From: Pandoraea eparura
GTDB lineage: Bacteria; Pseudomonadota; Gammaproteobacteria; Burkholderiales; Burkholderiaceae
Assembly: GCF_902459725.1 (NCBI RefSeq)
Contig: NZ_CABPSH010000016.1
Location: forward strand, 1 to 64,000
Direction of reading: 5' to 3'
DNA length: 64,000 nucleotides
Below are positions 1-9,048 of this stretch, piece by piece (within the stretch, counting starts at the first letter, position 1; every line of letters begins with the position of its first letter). The translations under genes and the position numbers were made by a program. Under the pieces are notes generated by a model. It saw only the letters and a program-made list of their open reading frames with translations, made no database searches and was not told the DNA's origin.

Positions 1-1
1 C

Positions 2-1789
2 GTGCGGTCGTTGCTCGTCGCCATTGCAAAGCTGCCCTGGCAGGCCACCGGCGAGCATCCTGCCATCGAGTACCTTGCCAAGCTGCAAGCTTTATATCTC
101 AAAGGATCCAGAAAGCTGCCAGTTGAAGTGGTGGCACCAAGTCTGGGAATGATCTGGCAGGTTTCGATCTCCAGCCCAGACCGGGAACGGGCGTTTCAGG
201 CGTTGGAGGTGGCCACCCTGTTTGCCCTGCGCCGCGCGGTGCGCAATGGCTCGGTCTGGATTGAGCACAGCCTGAGCTTTCGGGGTCGTGCGCGCTTGTT
301 CTTCACGGACGAGCGTTGGCAGGCAGAGTCCAAGAAACACTATGCCCGTCTATCGTTACCCAGCAAGGCTGCCACTTTCTTGAAGCCTTTGCTGGCCAGA
401 GTAACTGCCGGTGTCGATGCGGTGGCCGCTGCAGCCCGCAGTGGCGTACTGCGCGTGGATGATGAACTCCATTTGTCGCCATTGCCCGCAGAGGACGAAG
501 ACCCAGAAGTGACCAAGCTGCGCGCGGCTTTGGATCACCGCATCGGTGAGGTTCAATTGCCGGAAGTGATTCTGGCCGTTGACGCCCAGGTGCGCTTTAG
601 CTGGATCATGCTCGGACGTGAGCCGCGCTCTACCGACGAGCTGCTGATGGTCTATGCCGGCATCATGGCCCACGGCACCAGTCTGACTGCGGTCGAATGC
701 GCGCGCATGATTCCGCAATTGTCTGCCACCAGCATTCGCCAGGCCATGCGCTGGGCGCGGGACGAACGGCGTCTGAGCCAGGCCTGCCAGGCTGTGCTGG
801 AATTCATGCAGCGACACCCGATTGCCGCCACCTGGGGGCGGTCCGATTTGGCATCTTCTGACATGATGACCATGGAGACCACCAAACGGGTGTGGCAAGC
901 CCGGCTTGATCCTCGGCGCAACACACCTTCCATTGGAATCTACTCCCATGTAAAAGACCGGTGGGGCATCTTCCATGCGCAGCCCTTTGTGCTCAATGAG
1001 CGCCAGGCGGGCGTGGCCATTGAAGGTGTCATCCGCCAAGAAAAGCTGGAGACCAGCCAGCTTGCTGTGGATACCCATGGCTACACCGACTTTGCCATGT
1101 CACATGCCCGTTTGCTTGGTTTTGATCTTTGCCCGCGGTTGAAGGAACTCAAACAGCGCCACCTCTTTGTGCCACGCGGCACCAAAGTGCCCGCAGAAAT
1201 CGCTGCGGTGTGCGAAGCCAATGTCGACGTCGCTTTGATCGAAAAGCATTGGGATAGTCTGGTGCACCTGGCAGCCTCGGTCATGAGCGGACATGCCAGT
1301 GCGGTGGCAGCTCTTGCGCGGTTCGGTTCTGCCGCCCAGGGCGATCCAATCTATGAGGCTGGCGTGCAATTGGGGCGGTTGCTGCGTACGGCGTTTTTGG
1401 CTGACTACTTTGTCAAGGACGCTTTCAGGAACGAGTTGCGCCGGGTGCTCAATCGGGGCGAGGCTGTTAACGCCCTCAAGCGCGCCATTTATACCGGCCG
1501 GATCAGCCCGGCGCAGGCCAAACGTGTCGATGAAATGCAGGCTGTGGCCGATGCGTTGAGCCTGATGGCCAACATCGTGATGGCGTGGAATACCTCACAG
1601 ATGCAGGCGGTCCTGGATCGCTGGTCGAACCGCCGCCAGGTCATTCCACCGGAACTGATCGGGAAGATTGCGCCCACCAGGCTGGAGAGCATCAACTTGC
1701 GGGGTGTGTTTCGCTTCCCGGTTGACCGCTATGCTGACCAAATCCTGCCTTCGCGGCCAAATGCATCGATAACTGGCACCAATGGATGA
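2..1789 (+). CDS. tnpA: Tn3-family transposase TnpA, 5'-truncated by the window edge
   Basis: The reading frame is open from the first bases and yields 595 residues, against about 970-1000 for full Tn3-type transposases, so the N-terminal DNA-binding third lies upstream. The DDE catalytic core is visible: a first Asp at about residue 287 (SSDMMT), a second at about 357 in the VDTHGYTD block followed by LLGFDLCPRL, and the Glu at about 487 in LNRGEAVNALKRA. These match the Tn3 family's conserved blocks. The enzyme cuts and joins the inverted repeats during replicative transposition. No frameshift or stop is seen in the portion present, so it may be active. It is the only transposase in the window. 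Confidence 0.9.
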   Translation: MRSLLVAIAKLPWQATGEHPAIEYLAKLQALYLKGSRKLPVEVVAPSLGMIWQVSISSPDRERAFQALEVATLFALRRAVRNGSVWIEHSLSFRGRARLFFTDERWQAESKKHYARLSLPSKAATFLKPLLARVTAGVDAVAAAARSGVLRVDDELHLSPLPAEDEDPEVTKLRAALDHRIGEVQLPEVILAVDAQVRFSWIMLGREPRSTDELLMVYAGIMAHGTSLTAVECARMIPQLSATSIRQAMRWARDERRLSQACQAVLEFMQRHPIAATWGRSDLASSDMMTMETTKRVWQARLDPRRNTPSIGIYSHVKDRWGIFHAQPFVLNERQAGVAIEGVIRQEKLETSQLAVDTHGYTDFAMSHARLLGFDLCPRLKELKQRHLFVPRGTKVPAEIAAVCEANVDVALIEKHWDSLVHLAASVMSGHASAVAALARFGSAAQGDPIYEAGVQLGRLLRTAFLADYFVKDAFRNELRRVLNRGEAVNALKRAIYTGRISPAQAKRVDEMQAVADALSLMANIVMAWNTSQMQAVLDRWSNRRQVIPPELIGKIAPTRLESINLRGVFRFPVDRYADQILPSRPNASITGTNG

Positions 1790-1822
1790 AACCGACCACG
1801 GTTTGACGCCACGAATCGCAGA

Positions 1823-1932
1823 TTTGAAAGTGAACAGGAAAGTCAATGAAATCAACGATCTACCAACACCACCTCCGCGCCAGTGCTAGCTTTTCGTACC
1901 GTCACTTATTGCACTGAAAACGAGGAGACCCC
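1823..1932. repeat. Right terminal inverted repeat of the IS1071-like element
   Basis: The sequence between the transposase stop and position 1932 is non-coding and ends ...AACGAGGAGACCCC. Read inward from the right this is GGGGTCTCCTCGTTTTCAG, followed by TGCAATAAGTGACGGTACG. The outer boundary at 1932 is clear. The inner boundary is set by the expected 110-bp length and cannot be checked without the left copy. Confidence 0.6.
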
Positions 1933-1997
1933 GCATAACGATGGTCGTGTCGAGCAACCAACGGCGCCGATCTCGGGCCGTTGGCACAGGCCTCAGG

Positions 1998-3113
1998 TCA
2001 TGCGGCCCATCGCAAACATTGCTGCCGAACCATCTCGTTGAGCGACTTGGCGTCCGCGTGAACATCGCGCAACCAGACGGCATCGTTCTTGCCGGAAGCG
2101 ACAAGCTGGCGAATTTCGTGGCAGGCGGCTTCGGCCTCCAGCGCTGCGGCGTGCGGCTTGATGACGTCCAACGTCTGGGCGATATGTTGCCCCAATGTGG
2201 TGCGCTCACCTGTCTGAGGATTGACGTAAGCCCCCTCCAGACCGAAACGGCAGGCCTCGAAGCGGTTGAACGTGTAGACGAGGTAATCGTCCTCGCTCAG
2301 CGCAAACGGACGCTCCTCGAGCAGATAACGGGCCAGAGACTGGATGTAACAGGCGATAGCCGCCGCGCGACCGACCGATAGGGGGGTATCCATCACTCGT
2401 ACTTCGATCGTCCCAAAACCCGGTTTGGGGCGAATATCCCAGTAGAAATCCTTCATGCTCTCGACGACTCCGGTTTTCACCATCTTGTCGAAGTACGTCT
2501 CGAAGTCTTCCCACTTGAGCACGAACGGCGCCCGTCCCGAGAGCGGGAAGGCGAATACCGAGTTCAGACGCGCAGAATGGAAGCCCGTGTCGACGCCCTG
2601 CACATACGGCGACGACGCGGACAGCGCAATGAAATGCGGGATATAGCGCGACATCGCGTGCAGCAGATACAACGCACTGTCCGGGTCCGGACAACCGATA
2701 TGCACGTGCTGGCCGAAGACCGTGAATTGCTTGGCAAGGTAGCCGTACAGCTCGGACAGAAAATGAAAGCGCGGGGAATCGTAGATCGTGCGCTCGCTCC
2801 AGCGCTGGAAGGCGTGGGTGCCGCCGCCGCACAGGCCGACGTTGAGCTGCTCGCTCGCCGCCACCAACACGTCGCGAACCCGGGTCAGTTGCGTGACCGC
2901 ATCGCTATGGCGGTGGCAGATGTCGGTCGACAGCTCGATCATGCTTTCCGTCATTTCCGGCTTGATCTCGCCGGGGTGTGTCTCCTTGGCCACGAGCCGC
3001 ATCAGATCGGCGGCGGCCTTCGTCAGGTCGTAATCGTGGCGATTGACGATCTGCATCTCCAGCTCCACACCGAACGTGCATGGCTTCGAGGGAATGAATG
3101 CTTCTAATGACAT
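1998..3113 (-). CDS. ybdK: YbdK-type carboxylate-amine ligase (glutamate-cysteine ligase 2 family)
   Basis: The 371-residue protein has the opening [21 protein letters not shown] and the ELEMQIV...IEVRVMDTP pattern of the GCS2/YbdK family, with the same length as E. coli YbdK (372). The family joins glutamate to cysteine or a similar amine using ATP; YbdK proteins have weak gamma-glutamylcysteine ligase activity, and the physiological substrate is unsettled. The enzyme should be cytoplasmic. The gene starts 3 bp after the stop of the upstream antiporter gene, so the two are probably one transcript. The IS end lies only about 65 bp beyond its stop codon, and the gene itself is intact. Confidence 0.88.
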   Translation of the reverse strand: MSLEAFIPSKPCTFGVELEMQIVNRHDYDLTKAAADLMRLVAKETHPGEIKPEMTESMIELSTDICHRHSDAVTQLTRVRDVLVAASEQLNVGLCGGGTHAFQRWSERTIYDSPRFHFLSELYGYLAKQFTVFGQHVHIGCPDPDSALYLLHAMSRYIPHFIALSASSPYVQGVDTGFHSARLNSVFAFPLSGRAPFVLKWEDFETYFDKMVKTGVVESMKDFYWDIRPKPGFGTIEVRVMDTPLSVGRAAAIACYIQSLARYLLEERPFALSEDDYLVYTFNRFEACRFGLEGAYVNPQTGERTTLGQHIAQTLDVIKPHAAALEAEAACHEIRQLVASGKNDAVWLRDVHADAKSLNEMVRQQCLRWAA

Positions 3114-3116
3114 GGC

Positions 3117-4322
3117 TTAATTTTTCCGTTCACCGACAAGGGCCAATGCCCAATAGACCACGAGCGGCGCGACCAGTTGCAGCACGACAATCGTGGACAT
3201 CACCACAGCCTTGAGCATCGGATCGAACTGCGGGTAGATGTCATACGTGTCGGCAACGAGTACCAACGCGAGACTGGCCATCGGGCACAACGACAACCCG
3301 AGCGCAACGGCCTGCTTGTAACTGATCCCCGCCTGATGGGCGACGGCGACCGTGCCGACCACCTTGGCGATGCTGCGCACCACGATGATTGCCGCAGCGG
3401 CAAGACCGCCAATCACGACGTATTCCCACCGGAATGCCAGCGAGGTCAACACAAACAGCACCACCGCGAGCAGCCAGCCGGCCGTACCGAAGTACGCGGG
3501 CCAGAGCTGCGGGCGCTCATCCAAATTCCGGAAAATGATCCCGGCGAGCAGGAGCGTGAGTGAGTTGGGTAGCTTGAGCATATGCACCAACGCAACCATG
3601 AGCATGATCAAACCAATGAGAATCACGAAGGCGTGCTGGTCCTGGCTGCCGAACTTGCGGAAGATCAGATTGCAGGCTTTGGCCAGCACGAACGCCAGCA
3701 CGATCGAGCCAATGAGCAGGTACAACGGATGAAACAGCACGACCCAGACGCTCGAGTGGTACGCCTGGTGCATCCATCCGTAGACAAGCTTTACCGCGAC
3801 GACCGCATACACGCTGTTGAGCGCCGCCAGGGCCAGCAACCGTTCCGTCACCTGACCTTCGGCGCGCAGCTCGTTCTTGAGCTGGATCACGACGGCCGGC
3901 GAAGTTGCCATGCTGATGGAGGCGATCAGCACCGCGCTCAGCGGTGCCACGCCGAAAACCCACAACACGGCATAGACCGCGACAAACGTGAGCGAGGCTT
4001 CCAGGCCACTGGTAACGATGATCCAGGGGTTGGCCCGCATCCATTTCAGGTTCAGGCGGCTGCCCAGTTCGAACAGCAACAGGCCCAGCGCCAGATCGAT
4101 CAGCAGCCGGATGGCCGCGCTGGTCTGCGCGTCCAGCATTGAGGAAAGACCCAGGGTGCCGCCAACCAGCCCGACCACGGCGTAACCGGTGATGCGCGGC
4201 AGGCGCAGTCTCCGGAAACAGATTTCCCCCGCCAGTCCGGCAAAAACCAATGCCAGCCCGGCGAAGAAAACGGGATCGGGCGTCGGCGGCCAGCCCGGAA
4301 AGAGGGACAGTTCCGACGTCAT
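3117..4322 (-). CDS. Kef-type (CPA2) cation:proton antiporter membrane protein
   Basis: From the ATG at 4322 the product is 401 residues with about a dozen hydrophobic segments and the monovalent cation/proton antiporter-2 pattern: GEICFRRLRLPRITGYAVVGLVGG early, and a SISMATSPAVVIQLKNEL segment in the middle. The open frame continues upstream to 4586, but that extra part is hydrophilic and unlike the family, so the MTSELSLFPGW start was chosen. No C-terminal TrkA-N domain is present, so it is the short membrane-only form. It probably exchanges K+ or Na+ for protons at the inner membrane. It is followed by ybdK with a 3-bp gap. The exact ion is unknown. Confidence 0.82.
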   Translation of the reverse strand: MTSELSLFPGWPPTPDPVFFAGLALVFAGLAGEICFRRLRLPRITGYAVVGLVGGTLGLSSMLDAQTSAAIRLLIDLALGLLLFELGSRLNLKWMRANPWIIVTSGLEASLTFVAVYAVLWVFGVAPLSAVLIASISMATSPAVVIQLKNELRAEGQVTERLLALAALNSVYAVVAVKLVYGWMHQAYHSSVWVVLFHPLYLLIGSIVLAFVLAKACNLIFRKFGSQDQHAFVILIGLIMLMVALVHMLKLPNSLTLLLAGIIFRNLDERPQLWPAYFGTAGWLLAVVLFVLTSLAFRWEYVVIGGLAAAAIIVVRSIAKVVGTVAVAHQAGISYKQAVALGLSLCPMASLALVLVADTYDIYPQFDPMLKAVVMSTIVVLQLVAPLVVYWALALVGERKN

Positions 4323-4730
4323 TAATGCTCGCTTTGCGCCGCTTGACGGCGCATCAAGTGGTGGAAAGGAAAGAAGGTCGTGCGCGGGGTTGCAGATTAA
4401 GAACAAATGCACGACGAACCCGAAGGGTTGGGCCCATTTTGCCACACTCGGTTTCCGACGCTTCCAAACGGGCGTCTCGATGGCAGAAGGATTGACTTGG
4501 CACAAACCGATTTCACCCCCCTGCCGAACGATGGGGGGAGCCCACTTTTGGAGGTATGAGCGTTCAGCCGGGAAGTCCGGGGGCAAGCCCCAAAGGGGCG
4601 CCGCCCCCGCATGGGGTGGGGTGACGATCGCTATAGGGTCAGATTCGATTTATTGAGTGCCCGTGTGCTTTCGGAGAACGACGGTGGGCAGGCGCGCGAA
4701 GCCGGCGTGCCCAGTGGAGCACGCGCCTCG
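4323..4730. other. Intergenic region between mnmC and the antiporter gene
   Basis: No gene is supported here; the open frames are upstream read-through of the antiporter frame or are unlike known proteins. The region must carry the antiporter-ybdK promoter and the 3' end of mnmC. A GC-rich hairpin built from GGGGGC (4579) and GCCCCC (ending 4608), with an inner GCCCC/GGGGC pair, could end mnmC transcription, although no T run follows it. Confidence 0.4.
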
Positions 4731-6746
4731 TCAGCCTTTGCGCAGCCAGTGCATCAGGTATCGCGCCGGGTCGATGGCGTCGGCGAGGTCGCTGCCGATC
4801 GGCCACGGCTCGCCCTCGATCTGACTGGCGATCAGTTCCGCGCACAACGACGCGAACACCAGACCTCGGGAGCCGAACGCGAAACTCGCGTACAGGCCGT
4901 CCAGACGCGGCAGATCTCGCAGGTGGCCGCCGGCCAATCGTTGCCGATGCGCGTTGAGCGCAGCCATATCGGGCAGTTGCCCCGCCATCGGTAGACGGTC
5001 AGGCACCATCGAGCGAAACGCCGTGCGACCGCCCAGCTCGGCGGCGGCGTGCTCGCTCGCCAGGCCCGCATCGCCAAGCATGTCCGCATGGGCCGGCAGG
5101 AGCGCGGCCAGGCGGCGCAGGTTGGCCTGGTGATCGGTGGCACGCACGGCCTCGACCGGGTCGTCAAAGCCGTACGTCGCGCCGGTGATCGGCCCCGTGC
5201 CTCCCGGCGGTGACGGGGCAACGTAGCCATCGCCGCAGACCGGTATGCGCAGGTTGGTCAATGTGCCGGGCGGCAGGAACGTCAACTGTCCGCGTACCCG
5301 TTTGACGGGCAAGAATTCGGGGGCGAGGTACGGTGCGAGCAGCTTCTGGGAGAGATCCGCGGCCGTCACGATGACCGCATCGGCCTCGGCCAGCACCCGG
5401 CCCGTCTCATCGAGCGCCGCCCAGCGGCCATCATGGCCATCGCAGCGTTCGAGCCGTTCCACGCTCACGCCGTAGCGCGCATCCAGCAACGGCCCGGCGG
5501 CGACCAATTCGGCCCGGCACAACATCGCAGGCGCCAGCCAGCCGCCCTCCGGATACCAGATGCCGCCATGCGCGAGTGTTTCACCCGCAAGCGTAGACGC
5601 CTGTGCCACGTCGACCCATTTTGCATACGTCTGCGGGTAGGCGTGCGCGGCCAGGAGTTGCCGCAGGGCGCGCGCTTCGTTGTCGTCCATGGCGACCTGA
5701 AGCAATCCGTCCGTGTGCCCGGGCAGTCCGCCCGGCAGCGTTCGCCATTGCGAGAGCGCATACAGGAAACCCGCGCGCGTCAGCCGCGACAGCACGTTGT
5801 CGTCGACGGAGAGCTGCGGGTGGAAGACACCCGCCGGGTTGCCGGACGCGGCTGTCCCCGGCGCCTGCGCACGTTCGAAGAGGCGCACACGCCAGCCGCG
5901 CGCGACAAGCCGGCGCACCATCGCCGCCCCCGCCATTCCGGCGCCGACGACGATTGCCTCGCGCGAGCATGGCGCGGGCATGGCAGCCGGATCGTAGCGC
6001 CGCATCCGGTATGGCGGCGCATAAACGCCCGCAAGCATGCCTTGCCCGCAGCCGTATCCGTCACGCTGCGTTACCTGGAAACCCGCGGCGATGAGATCGC
6101 GCTGCACCGGCTCGGTGGCGACGGGGGTTGCCAACGTCGCCCCGTCGCGCGCCAGGCGACCAAGGGTTTTGAAGACGGCGGGCGTCCACAGGTCGGGGTT
6201 TTTTGCGGGCGTGAAGCCGTCGAGATAGCACGCGTCCGCACCCGCGCGCAGCGCCGGCATCAGATCGAAGAAGTCGCCGAAACCGACACTCAGGATCACG
6301 CCGGACGCCGGCTCCAGCCGGTGCCAGCCCGCCACCGGGGGCGGCCAGACATCGCACAGCTTCTGCACCAGGGGCGCGAGTTCAGTCATGCCGGGCTGCA
6401 CGAGCATCGGTTCGAGCATCTGCCTCAGGTCCTGGGCCCGGAACGGCGACTTTTCGACCGACACGAAGTGCAGCCGAGCAGGCCGTTGCGGATCGTCGCG
6501 CCAGGCGGCCCATGTTGCGAGGAAATTCAAGCCCAGGCCGAAGCCGGTCTCGACGATCACGAACGCGTCGCGACCTCGCCAGCGCGTGGGTAGATCGTTG
6601 CCGCCCAGAAAGACGTGCCGCGCGCGACCGAGCGCGTCGTTGGTGCTGTGATAGGCATCGTCGAAGGCTGCCGAATAGGGCGTGCCGTTCGCGCCGGTCG
6701 CCGGTTCGGCCGGCTTGACGGGACTGGCGCCTGCGCGGCGTTTCAT
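4731..6746 (-). CDS. mnmC: Bifunctional tRNA wobble-uridine methyltransferase/FAD oxidoreductase MnmC
   Basis: The 671-residue product matches the length of E. coli MnmC (668). The N-terminal half (about 1-240) is the MnmD methyltransferase with the SAM-type motif VETGFGLGLNFLATW. The C-terminal half begins with the FAD Rossmann motif VVGAGMAGAA and keeps the oxidoreductase fold. The enzyme converts cmnm5(s2)U34 to nm5(s2)U and then mnm5(s2)U in tRNA; it acts after MnmE-MnmG, and mnmE also lies in this window (23491-24885). The start is the ATG at 6746, because an open frame further upstream overlaps the CLC gene and is unlike MnmC. The ATG overlaps the TGA of the upstream CLC gene (ATGA), suggesting translational coupling. 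Confidence 0.95.
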   Translation of the reverse strand: MKRRAGASPVKPAEPATGANGTPYSAAFDDAYHSTNDALGRARHVFLGGNDLPTRWRGRDAFVIVETGFGLGLNFLATWAAWRDDPQRPARLHFVSVEKSPFRAQDLRQMLEPMLVQPGMTELAPLVQKLCDVWPPPVAGWHRLEPASGVILSVGFGDFFDLMPALRAGADACYLDGFTPAKNPDLWTPAVFKTLGRLARDGATLATPVATEPVQRDLIAAGFQVTQRDGYGCGQGMLAGVYAPPYRMRRYDPAAMPAPCSREAIVVGAGMAGAAMVRRLVARGWRVRLFERAQAPGTAASGNPAGVFHPQLSVDDNVLSRLTRAGFLYALSQWRTLPGGLPGHTDGLLQVAMDDNEARALRQLLAAHAYPQTYAKWVDVAQASTLAGETLAHGGIWYPEGGWLAPAMLCRAELVAAGPLLDARYGVSVERLERCDGHDGRWAALDETGRVLAEADAVIVTAADLSQKLLAPYLAPEFLPVKRVRGQLTFLPPGTLTNLRIPVCGDGYVAPSPPGGTGPITGATYGFDDPVEAVRATDHQANLRRLAALLPAHADMLGDAGLASEHAAAELGGRTAFRSMVPDRLPMAGQLPDMAALNAHRQRLAGGHLRDLPRLDGLYASFAFGSRGLVFASLCAELIASQIEGEPWPIGSDLADAIDPARYLMHWLRKG

Positions 6747-8518
6747 TCGCCGCCCCGCTCTTCGGTGACGATCTCGATGAGGCCCGGCAGCGAGACCACG
6801 CCCAACCATTCCCCTGCCTCGTTCGCCACGGGCACCCAGTCGATGTGCAACTTGCCGACGGCGCGCAGCGCGCCGACCAGCGTCATCTCGCCGTCGAGCG
6901 CTTTGCACGGCACGATCACCTCCGTCCAGACAGCGGGTTCGCCGGTGGCCTGCCGACGCCACCAGCGCGCGGCGTCGAGCGTTCCCAGCAGACGGCCATC
7001 CTCGGCGCGAACCACGAGATTGCGATAGCCGGTGGCGATGAAGCGCTCGCCGATGGCTTCGGAGGTCATGGCGTCGCTGATGAGCGCGTCGTTGTCCGTT
7101 GCCAGCGACGACAGGCGCATCTCGCTGCCCTCGCCGGTCATCGACAGCCACCGGCCCGCCGCCTGGTTGCGTCGTAGCGATTTGGCGTAGACGGAATCCG
7201 CGCGTAACGTGTGCGCCGTGATGTACGCCGTCACGCACGCCAGCATCAGCGGCAGCACGACCTGATAACTCAGCGTCATCTCGAAAATCATCAGAATCGA
7301 CATCAGCGGCGCATAGGTCGTTGCCGCAAGGAACGCCCCCATGCCGACCACGGCGTAGCTGCTCGCCACCGAGGCGGCGGCCGGTGCGAGCGCATTCATC
7401 GCAATGCCATAAAGGCTGCCGAGGGCTGCCCCGACGAACAGCGTCGGCGTGAACACGCCACCCACGGCGCCGGAGCCTGCCGAGGATGCGGTCGCCAGCA
7501 CCTTGAACACCAGCACCATCGCGAGCGCTTGCCATGCCCAGTGCGTGTGCAGGATCGAGTTGACCACGCTGTAGCCGTTGCCCCAGACGTGCGGCACTTT
7601 CAGCGACAGGATGCCCACGATGAACCCGCCAAGCGTCATGCGCAGGAACAGGGGGGCGGGCAACACACTGAAGCGATGTTTGGCGGTGTCGAGCAGGCGC
7701 AGGAACAGGGGCGCGAGCACGCCGGCGAGAATGCCGAGGCCCACGTAGAAAAAGACTTCCCAGCCGGAAACGAAATCGAAGCGCGGCATCCGGTAGACCG
7801 CTTCGTAGCCGAGGAACTGACGGATGACGATGTTGGCGATAACCGAGGCGACGACCAGCGGGCCGAGCGTTGCCGTTGAAATCGAGCCGTAGACGATTTC
7901 GGAGATGAACAGCGCGCCGGCGATCGGTGCGTTATACGCCGACGTGATACCGGCGGTCGCCCCGCACGCGACGAGCAGGCGCAAGCGCTCGGGCGGGAAT
8001 GCCAGCATGCGCCCGACGAGCGACGCGAACATCGCGGCGAGTTGCACCATCGGCCCTTCCCGGCCGATCGACGCGCCCGAAGCCACCGAGCACAGCGACG
8101 ACAAGCTCTTGACGAGCGTCTGGCGAAGGCTCAGCACGCCGGTGCCGATGGCAATGGCTTCCATGTAGTCGTCGGAGCCCTTCTTGGGCACCCACAACGT
8201 GGCGAATTGCAGGATCAGCCCGGCGATCAGGCCGCCAGTGGTCGGCAGCAGCAGGCGCTGCCACCAGTTCAGGCCCTGCGCCAGCTCGACCATGCCGCTG
8301 CGGTGTCCGGCGAGGAGAAATTGCAGTCCCGAGAGCGCTTCGCGAAACGCCACGGTGGCCAACGCCCCCAGCAAACCGACGATGCCAGCCAGCAGCAACG
8401 TGATTTGCAGGGTGTTCGGGGCGAACTGACGCCGCACCCACACAACGACGGGCGATTTCGCCCAGGCAGACACTGCTGACACGGATAAAAGACAGTCGAG
8501 ATCGGAATTGGGTCTCAT
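6743..8518 (-). CDS. CLC-family chloride transporter, ClcB-like, with C-terminal CBS domains
   Basis: The 591-residue membrane protein carries CLC signature blocks: GREGPMVQ, whose Glu is the gating glutamate (Glu148 of E. coli ClcA), and GGVFTPTLF of the anion path. After about residue 440 a soluble part follows with two CBS-like repeats (DALISDAMTSEAI..., and ...HIDWVPVANEAGEWLGVVSL), which usually sense nucleotides. In the block NAPIAGALFISEIV the place of ClcA Glu203, the inner proton glutamate, is Ile, so the transport mechanism may differ from a standard 2Cl-/H+ antiporter. The gene overlaps mnmC by four bases. Palindromes near its start may be operators. Confidence 0.9.
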   Translation of the reverse strand: MRPNSDLDCLLSVSAVSAWAKSPVVVWVRRQFAPNTLQITLLLAGIVGLLGALATVAFREALSGLQFLLAGHRSGMVELAQGLNWWQRLLLPTTGGLIAGLILQFATLWVPKKGSDDYMEAIAIGTGVLSLRQTLVKSLSSLCSVASGASIGREGPMVQLAAMFASLVGRMLAFPPERLRLLVACGATAGITSAYNAPIAGALFISEIVYGSISTATLGPLVVASVIANIVIRQFLGYEAVYRMPRFDFVSGWEVFFYVGLGILAGVLAPLFLRLLDTAKHRFSVLPAPLFLRMTLGGFIVGILSLKVPHVWGNGYSVVNSILHTHWAWQALAMVLVFKVLATASSAGSGAVGGVFTPTLFVGAALGSLYGIAMNALAPAAASVASSYAVVGMGAFLAATTYAPLMSILMIFEMTLSYQVVLPLMLACVTAYITAHTLRADSVYAKSLRRNQAAGRWLSMTGEGSEMRLSSLATDNDALISDAMTSEAIGERFIATGYRNLVVRAEDGRLLGTLDAARWWRRQATGEPAVWTEVIVPCKALDGEMTLVGALRAVGKLHIDWVPVANEAGEWLGVVSLPGLIEIVTEERGGE

Positions 8519-8524
8519 GGTATC

Positions 8525-8745
8525 GAGCGACGCTCATTTTTGAAAGCGCGCCGCTGGACGGGGGAGTTACGCAACAAAAACTGAGTGATGCTCAGATAAC
8601 ATGATTTTTGGCGTCGTTGACGGTCGGTTCAACACATGAATCGAACGCCGGTCGCGTGGACATCGATTTTTTCGATGCCCTCATTCTCGCAGCAGCAGAC
8701 GGCGGAGACGGCGCCCGACCCGGTGAGTTACTGAGCGCTACTCAG
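8525..8745. promoter_or_regulatory. Three GAG-N5-CTCA dyads upstream of the CLC gene
   Basis: Three short palindromes share GAG-N5-CTCA: GAGCGACGCTCA at 8525, GAGTGATGCTCA at 8583 and GAGCGCTACTCA at 8733. The latter two are both preceded by CT and followed by GATAA. The first lies just upstream of the CLC start codon. They look like repeated operators, but the binding protein is not known. The rest of 8519-9048 holds no gene I can support. Confidence 0.4.
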
Positions 8746-9016
8746 ATAAACGTAAATTTTGAGGTCGCAATCGCATTGGAACGGATCGCCGTGATGGTTT
8801 CCCCAATGCAGTCGGCTACCGGCGGCGATGCCGATGGATGGCGACGCGTGACGCACCGTCCGCCCAGTGCCTTGCCCTCGAACGGCTCATCCCATCGTCG
8901 TCGCTTCATTCGCTGCGTCCGCGCGGGCACCCCTCCGCCGAAACGTCATGTGCCGCTCGTGAAGCCCTCCGTCATTGCGACTGGTCACATTCCACGCGGT
9001 GAAATAGAATGGCGCG

Positions 9017-9033
9017 CAATTGAATCGGAATTG
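9017..9033. promoter_or_regulatory. CAATT-N7-AATTG dyad ahead of the OhrR-like gene
   Basis: An inverted repeat CAATT/AATTG lies 15 bp before the start codon of the MarR/OhrR-type gene. OhrR proteins bind AT-rich palindromes containing AATT and repress their own promoters, so this is a reasonable autoregulatory site. It is inferred from position and base composition only. Confidence 0.35.
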
Positions 9034-9048
9034 AAAAGTCGTCCCTGA

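Larger units (their letters stand above)
1..1932 (+). mobile_element. Right part of an IS1071-like Tn3-family insertion sequence
   Basis: The element contains the C-terminal two thirds of a Tn3-family transposase followed by a terminal repeat ending in the strand-complement of GGGGTCTCCTCGTTTTCAG, the GGGG-type end typical of Tn3 relatives. No resolvase or passenger gene follows the transposase, and the region between its stop and the end is about the length of the long (about 110 bp) inverted repeat I associate with IS1071. The left end lies outside the window. Tn3-family insertion makes a 5-bp target duplication, which would be GCATA at 1933-1937 if that boundary is right. The IS1071 assignment rests on memory of the family, not on a search. 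Confidence 0.75.

Noticed and set aside
4516-4538. CCCCCC/GGGGGG inverted repeat upstream of the antiporter gene
   Set aside because: Short homopolymer runs in a GC-rich spacer, with no partner or tail suggesting a function.
4640-4660. A CTATAGGG sequence resembling a phage T7-type promoter end
   Set aside because: Only the last bases match; the rest of the T7 consensus is absent.
8608-9048. 146-codon plus-strand frame upstream of the OhrR-like gene
   Set aside because: Low-complexity, no recognisable motif, and the region carries palindromes and the probable promoter instead.
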